Source: an uncultured Eubacteriales bacterium
GTDB lineage: Bacteria > Bacillota > Clostridia > Oscillospirales > Butyricicoccaceae
Assembly: GCA_910586105.1 (NCBI GenBank)
Contig: CAJUGU010000139.1
Coordinates: forward strand, 1-9,063
Length of the DNA stretch: 9,063 nucleotides
Direction: 5' to 3'
The notes beneath the pieces are model-generated. The model was not told where the DNA came from. It saw only the letters and a program-made list of their open reading frames with translations, and searched no databases. Positions 5,344 through 9,063 of the stretch are shown piece after piece; within the stretch, counting starts at the first letter, position 1; every line of letters starts with the position of its first letter. The position numbers and the translations under genes are program-made.

Positions 5344-6621
5344 TTATGCCTGCAACGGCGGGATATCCTGAATCAAAATATCCAGCTGAAACACCCCGTT
5401 TTGGCAGCTCCATGAAATCTGCCCATTCCACTTTTCGGCAAGCCGGCTACAGCTTTTCAGCCCGTAACCATGCGCGGCAGCATCCGTTTTGGTGCTCGCC
5501 GGGAACCGCTGCGCCGGATCCGGACGGTGCAGCGTCGGGTTTTTGACCTGGATCACGATCATCCGCGCCTGCTGAACGATTGCGCACGAAAGATAGGGGT
5601 TTTGTACGCCTTCCGTCCCCTCGGCTGCATTATCCAGCGCGATCGCAAGTATCATGCCCAGATCGGCCAGATCCATATGCTCACAGTGCAATGGATCCAT
5701 GCGTAATTGAAAGTCCCCATGAAAAGCGGCCCTTTTTGCGGTCAGGACCGCATCGATCAACGGCGCCCCGCTGTCGATCGCATCCTCTGCGGATACCTCC
5801 GATCGATAACGGCGGACGTATGCAAGCGCCTTTTCCATTTCCCCCAATTTTAAATAGCTTTCGATGTTGAGCAGGATGTTCCGGACATCATGCCGGATCT
5901 CATAAACCTGGTGCATTTGCGCATACAAGGATTCATAATGCGAAAGCTGAAGCGTCAGCTGCTCTTCCAAAAACCCCGTTTTCAAAGAATCCCGCTGGGA
6001 TTTTAACTGCTCCCGGAACAGGTCAAGCAGGATGGCTGCTGAAATCACCAGACATGCGATCACCAGCAGGGAATATACCAAATATTCCGAATCTCCAAAA
6101 TTGACCAGCAGGTCGACCGCAAGGAGCATCAGGGTAAACACCATGAAAAAGATCCCCATGTGCAGCTTGCGCTGAACGGTTCGATAAAACCGTATCAGCT
6201 TCACGATCGCAAACAGCAGCAGGATTGCCAGCGCGCCGCTGGCGACGCAGGTAAGCAGCATATTGAATTGGCTGGACAAAACTGCGGCGAGGTCGATATC
6301 CAGTAAAAGCCGCAGCAATGTAAACAAAATGCCTTCGCTCAAAAAACCGGCGGAAAGGGATGCGGCACAAATCAAAACGCGGGTGTACAGCCCGCCGCGA
6401 TAGCATTGCGTTATGACAATGCGCATCAATAAATTGATCGCCGTGTTCAAATTGGGGTCGTACACAAAACAAGGTTGCAGCACGGCGACCGCAACATAAA
6501 TGAGGTGAAGCGCAAGAAATTTCCACCGTGATACATCCTTCTTCACCAGATAGGCGCTTGACAAATAATGCAGCCCGATCAGTTCGGAGCAGCAAACGAT
6601 CAGATACCCCAGCAGCGGCAT
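5344..6621 (-). CDS. AgrC-like (HPK10/GHKL) membrane sensor histidine kinase, orphan
   Basis: A 425-residue protein. The first 200 residues form about six to seven hydrophobic segments, with no extracytoplasmic domain of size. A short coiled region (residues about 205-240) leads to the dimerisation box EIRHDVRN, with the probable phospho-accepting His244 in the RHDxxN form of the HPK10 class. The ATPase part has DNAAEG (N box, 330-335), VKNPT (360-363) and GYGLKS (G box, 385-390), as in GHKL kinases of the AgrC/ComD/CitS-like quorum-sensing group. The ATG at 6621 follows GGGGGGAGG by 5 nt. No response regulator, AgrB-like protease or peptide precursor lies in the window, so its ligand and partner are unknown. 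It looks intact and is convergent with the MATE gene. Confidence 0.88.
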   Translation of the reverse strand: MPLLGYLIVCCSELIGLHYLSSAYLVKKDVSRWKFLALHLIYVAVAVLQPCFVYDPNLNTAINLLMRIVITQCYRGGLYTRVLICAASLSAGFLSEGILFTLLRLLLDIDLAAVLSSQFNMLLTCVASGALAILLLFAIVKLIRFYRTVQRKLHMGIFFMVFTLMLLAVDLLVNFGDSEYLVYSLLVIACLVISAAILLDLFREQLKSQRDSLKTGFLEEQLTLQLSHYESLYAQMHQVYEIRHDVRNILLNIESYLKLGEMEKALAYVRRYRSEVSAEDAIDSGAPLIDAVLTAKRAAFHGDFQLRMDPLHCEHMDLADLGMILAIALDNAAEGTEGVQNPYLSCAIVQQARMIVIQVKNPTLHRPDPAQRFPASTKTDAAAHGYGLKSCSRLAEKWNGQISWSCQNGVFQLDILIQDIPPLQA

Positions 6622-6647
6622 TGCAGCCTCCCCCCTTTTTTAATCCT

Positions 6648-6675
6648 ATTTTATCATATTTTGAGGGATTTGCAA
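6648..6675 (-). promoter_or_regulatory. Candidate promoter of the sensor kinase gene
   Basis: On the minus strand TTGCAA (6670-6675) is followed after 16 nt by TAAAAT (6648-6653). Its -10 box lies about 27 nt upstream of the kinase start codon. It sits just downstream of the terminator of the SLH gene, so the kinase is likely transcribed separately. Confidence 0.55.
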
Positions 6676-6705
6676 GAAACCGTTTTCCGGTTCGCGGGGA
6701 CGCCA

Positions 6706-6752
6706 CAAAAACGCTCGCCGCCACAGCCTTGGCCGCAGCAGCGAGCGTTTTC
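6706..6752 (-). terminator. Rho-independent terminator of the SLH protein gene
   Basis: Arms ACGCTCGC (6711-6718) and GCGAGCGT (6741-6748) enclose a GC-rich loop that can pair further. The hairpin is followed by T runs on both strands, so it could work in both directions. It starts about 26 nt past the stop of the SLH gene. Confidence 0.8.
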
Positions 6753-6777
6753 GATCCCCGTTGCCCATTTTTGGGGG

Positions 6778-8196
6778 TCAGCTTTCCATAAGCAGGTCAT
6801 ATAACCGGTTGATAACAGAAACCGCCTGTTCGATGGTATATGTATTTTTCGGAGCAAATACCCCATCCGACACCCCGTTCATAATGCCTGCATTTTGCAT
6901 CGCATAGACCTGCGGCTTTGCCCAGCTGCCGATCGCCGCGTCATCCTGGTATGCGTTGTAGGCGGTTTCATCCAACCCCTGGAATAACGCGATGAAACGG
7001 CTCAGGATCGCGGCGGCCTCTTCGCGGGTGATGCAGCTGCGCGGACGGAATGCGCCGTCCTCATAGCCCGACACGACTTCCAATGCCGCGATCGCGCGCA
7101 CATCCGCCGAATCGCAGTCGGTAAACGTCGGGGCGTTGTCCAAAGCCGGGGGTTCTTTCCCCAACGCGTGGTATACCTTCATCAGCAGGGCGCAAAATTC
7201 TTCGCGGAGAATATCCAACGTATAATATCCCGCAACGCTTTCCGGGATCAGTCCGCGCGATTTCGCCTGCTCGATCGCATCGCGCGCCCAGCCGCTGCTC
7301 TGCTCCGCCAGTTCGGACGGGCTTCCGGAAAGCGGAATTTCCGCGCCATCCTCGGCGATCCAGTAAAATTGGTTTCCCCGTTCTGCAAAAACACGGTTAT
7401 TTGCTTCGTATTCTGAACGGTGCATATCCGTATAATCGTGCGCCCCGACCCATTCGCCTTTGCGGTCGATCAGGCCATAGGTGCTGCCGATCAATGAAAC
7501 CGCGCGGGGCCCGGCAAATTCCTGTTTCGTGCTGCCCGTTCGGATCACGGCAACGCCATTCTGGAACGAAATAGGGTTCAGCCAAAGGTCTTCCGCGATG
7601 TAATCCAAAACCTTGCGGTATTGCGCGTCCAGCAGCGCCATTTGTACATACGAACCCGCTTCCTGATCCGCATATTCCGGCGCGGGCGAAGGCACGCGAA
7701 CCGTGCGGTAAAGGGTGATATAACCTTCCGCGTCTACCGCGCCGACCCGGCCATCGAACGGCAGCGGTTGCGGGTCGATCGTCCCATCGGGCGAAGCCTC
7801 ATAATAACGCCAGTCGTCCCCGTCTTCCCGGAGCAGGAAATAACGTCGGTCCGGTAACCGCAGGATCTGTTGATATTCGCAGGGGATCCGCCATTCCCCG
7901 GCTGTAAAATCAAAAACGCCATATGGAGATAAATACGTTCCGCTTCGCTCGAATAAAAGCTGCACAATGTACGTCGAACCGTCATTCTCGCCCCAATGCA
8001 GGGAGAACTCGCCGCAATCGATAAACTGCATTTCCGCAGGATCGATCCCATTTTCGGCCTTTTGCCGGACTTCGGCCGGGAGGTTCTGCAACAGCTCGGC
8101 AGCAGTGGGAATAGCAGGCGTATCCGCCGCGCCAGCCGAAACGCCAATCCAAAGCATTATGATCGATAGGATGGAACACAACCAATATTTTCGCAT
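6778..8196 (-). CDS. Secreted surface protein with WG-like repeats and C-terminal SLH domains
   Basis: A 472-residue protein. It begins with a signal peptide (MRKYWLCSILSIIMLWIGVSA, probable cut after AGA near residue 24). A central region of about residues 60-285 has beta-rich segments, including YGLIDRKGEWVGAHDYTDM, which fits the WG (KWG) repeat pattern. Three S-layer homology domains follow at about 298-344 (weak), 358-405 (GYEDGAFRPRSCITREEAAA) and 415-470 (NGVSDGVFAPKNTYTIEQAV). SLH domains bind pyruvylated secondary cell-wall polymers, so the protein is likely anchored to the wall. The ATG at 8196 is preferred over the in-frame ATG at 8214, because AAAGGGAG lies 7 nt before 8196. Function of the central part is unknown. 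It has its own promoter, long leader and terminator, and is thus monocistronic. Confidence 0.88.
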   Translation of the reverse strand: MRKYWLCSILSIIMLWIGVSAGAADTPAIPTAAELLQNLPAEVRQKAENGIDPAEMQFIDCGEFSLHWGENDGSTYIVQLLFERSGTYLSPYGVFDFTAGEWRIPCEYQQILRLPDRRYFLLREDGDDWRYYEASPDGTIDPQPLPFDGRVGAVDAEGYITLYRTVRVPSPAPEYADQEAGSYVQMALLDAQYRKVLDYIAEDLWLNPISFQNGVAVIRTGSTKQEFAGPRAVSLIGSTYGLIDRKGEWVGAHDYTDMHRSEYEANNRVFAERGNQFYWIAEDGAEIPLSGSPSELAEQSSGWARDAIEQAKSRGLIPESVAGYYTLDILREEFCALLMKVYHALGKEPPALDNAPTFTDCDSADVRAIAALEVVSGYEDGAFRPRSCITREEAAAILSRFIALFQGLDETAYNAYQDDAAIGSWAKPQVYAMQNAGIMNGVSDGVFAPKNTYTIEQAVSVINRLYDLLMES

Positions 8197-8227
8197 AATC
8201 GTACTCCCTTTCATGTTTACAGGATGT

Positions 8228-8316
8228 TTGAACGGTCATTCCCGACCGCTTGAACGGTTTATTGCCGGCCGTCTGAGCGGCCATCCCCGACCGCTTGAAC
8301 GGTCATCGGGGATCGC
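8228..8316. repeat. Four tandem 22-23-bp repeats in the leader of the SLH gene
   Basis: The core TTGAACGG (one copy CTGAGCGG) starts at 8228, 8250, 8273 and 8295, a period of 22-23 bp. Most units include a dyad. On the transcribed (minus) strand these read GACCG-TTCAAG-CGGTC, GGCCG-CTCAGA-CGGCC and ACCG-TTCAAG-CGGT, so the mRNA leader could form a row of small hairpins. The unit nearest the promoter can pair further (CCCCG with CGGGG). The compensating change in the GGCCG/CGGCC copy, where both arms differ together, supports pairing or dyad binding rather than chance. They lie between the promoter and the start codon. Confidence 0.7.
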
Positions 8317-8342
8317 TGCGCCGGATCGTATGGCCTTTTTTT

Positions 8343-8371
8343 ATTATACCTGTTTTTTACAATTATCGCAA
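8343..8371 (-). promoter_or_regulatory. Promoter of the SLH protein gene
   Basis: On the minus strand TTGCGA (8366-8371), a 17-nt spacer and a perfect TATAAT (8343-8348). Transcription would begin near 8336, giving a leader of about 140 nt before the start codon at 8196 that contains the tandem repeats. Confidence 0.75.
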
Positions 8372-8436
8372 TACCCTTCTTGTAGTCTTTTCTCCAGATC
8401 CTTCCAAAACAATGGTGGATTGGAGTTAGTCGCAGA
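8344..8436 (-). pseudogene. C-terminal remnant of an unrecognised protein with a CxxC motif
   Basis: Thirty codons are open between stops at 8437-8439 and 8344-8346. The peptide ends NPPLFWKDLEKRLQEGYCDNCKKQV, with natural-looking composition and a CDNC pair typical of small zinc-binding tails. No start codon is present and an in-frame stop precedes it, so it is most likely the end of a decayed gene. The promoter of the SLH gene overlaps it. The family is not recognised. Confidence 0.35.
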
Positions 8437-8480
8437 TCAAATCAAAAGCCCTGGGGCTGCAAACAAAAGGGCATTTGATC
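8435..8480. repeat. Inverted repeat GATCAAAT / ATTTGATC with inner GCCC / GGGC
   Basis: Perfect 8-bp arms at 8435-8442 and 8473-8480; inner arms GCCC and GGGC add pairing. It lies in the gene-free interval upstream of the SLH promoter, and no T tract follows. Role unknown. Confidence 0.4.
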
Positions 8481-8554
8481 CGGAATCGTTTGAAACCGAT
8501 TGACACGACCCGGCGCGAACCGCCCGGTCGATCCTATTTTGTTTTGAAACAGCA

Positions 8555-8593
8555 GACCGCCGTACAGTATGCCTTGTACGGCGGTCGATTTTT
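8555..8593 (+). terminator. Strong hairpin terminator without a recognised upstream gene
   Basis: A perfect 12-bp stem, GACCGCCGTACA (8555-8566) with TGTACGGCGGTC (8575-8586), has an 8-nt loop and is followed on the plus strand by GATTTTT. No plus-strand gene precedes it. It may once have ended the metallophosphoesterase gene lying on the other side, or a lost gene. Confidence 0.65.
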
Positions 8594-8635
8594 AAATATG
8601 CGGAATATTGACATTTGCAGTTCCTTCCCAGCACT

Positions 8636-8880
8636 TTATCCGCGATTCGGCCCCCAGTCTAGCATGTCCCCCAACACATACAGGGTATCGTCCGCCGTAA
8701 AATGAATCGATTCCAACATCGTCCGATATTTATCATAACAGCCGTGGATATCCGACATCACAAATGTTATCGTGGTCGACGATCCCGCAGCCAGTCAACT
8801 GGCGTTTAAAAATCCATCGGTTTTATAGGCGGAATCGTCCTTAAAGCGTAAGCGCTCGGGATCTCATAGATCCATTGCCC
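8636..8880 (-). pseudogene. Metallophosphoesterase (Ser/Thr phosphatase-like) remnant
   Basis: On the minus strand the frame from about 8795 reads AAGSSTTITFVMSDIHGCYDK, then YRTMLESIHFTADDTLYVLGDMLDWGPNRG and a stop at 8636-8638. This contains the first two metal-binding blocks of calcineurin-like phosphoesterases: DIHG (GDxHG-type) and GDMLDWG (GDxxDRG, with Trp where Arg is usual). The GNHE and later histidine blocks are missing, so only about a quarter of the enzyme remains. Upstream in the same frame is FKDDSAYKTDGFLNAS, interrupted by a TGA. Further upstream another frame gives GFEEEPGQWIYEIPSAY, so the 5' part seems frameshifted and interrupted as well. The left limit of that decayed part is uncertain. 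Confidence 0.65.
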
Positions 8881-8945
8881 CGGTTCTTCTTCAAAGCCGC
8901 GTTCATATTATTTCGCGTTTTTGTCCGATTTTATCATTTTTTGCG

Positions 8946-9063
8946 TTATGTACATTGCTTTTGGACTCGCGCGCTGGCAATGTACAGCGATATCTCTTTC
9001 GGGATATACTGCACGCTTGTTGGGGGTCTCGCCTCCGGTTTGGTCAGCGCTTCTGCCTTCGGC
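8946..9063 (-). CDS. Possible C-terminus of a gene entering from the right edge
   Basis: One minus-strand frame is open from the window edge to a TAA at 8946-8948. It encodes about 38 residues: KAEALTKPEARPPTSVQYIP, then KEISLYIASARVQKQCT. Composition is plausible for a protein tail, but a second minus-strand frame is also open across most of it. No family is recognised. The end of this frame forms one arm of the 10-bp inverted repeat at 8949-8986. Confidence 0.3.
   Translation of the reverse strand, partial: PKAEALTKPEARPPTSVQYIPKEISLYIASARVQKQCT
8949..8986. repeat. Perfect 10-bp inverted repeat TGTACATTGC / GCAATGTACA
   Basis: Arms at 8949-8958 and 8977-8986 are separated by 18 nt. No T tract follows on either strand, so this is not an ordinary terminator. 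It could be an operator, a recombination site or a scar of an element. From 8881 to 8945 nothing else can be supported. Confidence 0.5.

Noticed and set aside
8228..8316. CRISPR array
   Set aside because: Units follow each other without unique spacers of constant length, there are only four, and no cas gene is present.
8437..8634. 65-residue minus-strand frame upstream of the SLH gene
   Set aside because: It runs through both arms of the 12-bp terminator hairpin and the GATCAAAT repeat, and its composition is rich in Arg/Ser without any recognised segment.
8215..9063. tRNA or rRNA genes in the gene-poor right end
   Set aside because: No cloverleaf, T-loop consensus or rRNA sequence could be found on either strand.

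Overview
The window reads as a chromosomal stretch of a Gram-positive anaerobe of the Clostridia, probably Oscillospiraceae/Ruminococcaceae-like. The reasons are the AGGAGG-type ribosome sites, a MurR/RpiR-type regulator, an AgrC-like (HPK10) sensor kinase, an SLH-anchored surface protein, and remnants of the RepA/PrgI/VirB4/VirB6 conjugative elements common in gut Clostridia. The taxon is inferred from these families only.

Left third (about 1-3375) is a graveyard of an integrative conjugative element (ICE). From the left edge: the 5' end of an IS256-family element (minus strand) abuts a 5'-truncated IS630-family transposase (plus strand, D34E residues kept). That in turn truncates an ICE repA-type replication initiator gene (minus strand), which also carries a frameshift. 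Then come an N-terminal stub of the VirB4-like conjugation ATPase, a prgI gene split by a 107-bp hairpin-rich insertion flanked by GCCC direct repeats, a seemingly intact GNAT acetyltransferase with its own strong promoter, a frameshifted small membrane protein, and the C-terminal half of VirB6/TrbL. No transfer gene here is intact, so the element cannot transfer from this segment alone.

At about 3375 the VirB6 fragment is joined in frame to the N-terminal half of an RpiR-type regulator (start 3820). Together they make one open chimeric 300-codon frame. It is divergent from a MATE-family efflux gene (3999-5339) that has a good sigma-A-type promoter.

Right part (5344-8196, minus strand) holds two ordinary genes with clear control signals. 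One is an orphan GHKL/HPK10 sensor kinase, convergent with the MATE gene. The other is a secreted protein with WG-like and three SLH domains. The SLH gene has a consensus promoter and a roughly 140-nt leader carrying four tandem 22-23-bp repeats, most of which can fold as small hairpins. A rho-independent terminator separates it from the kinase gene.

From 8344 to the right edge there is no intact gene. I see a 30-codon CxxC peptide remnant, a 12-bp-stem terminator, the N-terminal core of a metallophosphoesterase pseudogene, a 10-bp inverted repeat, and possibly the C-terminus of a gene entering from the right edge.

I did not find a convincing new multi-gene system. The most unusual items are the 107-bp structured insertion in prgI, the in-frame RpiR-VirB6 chimera, and the tandem hairpin leader of the SLH gene.
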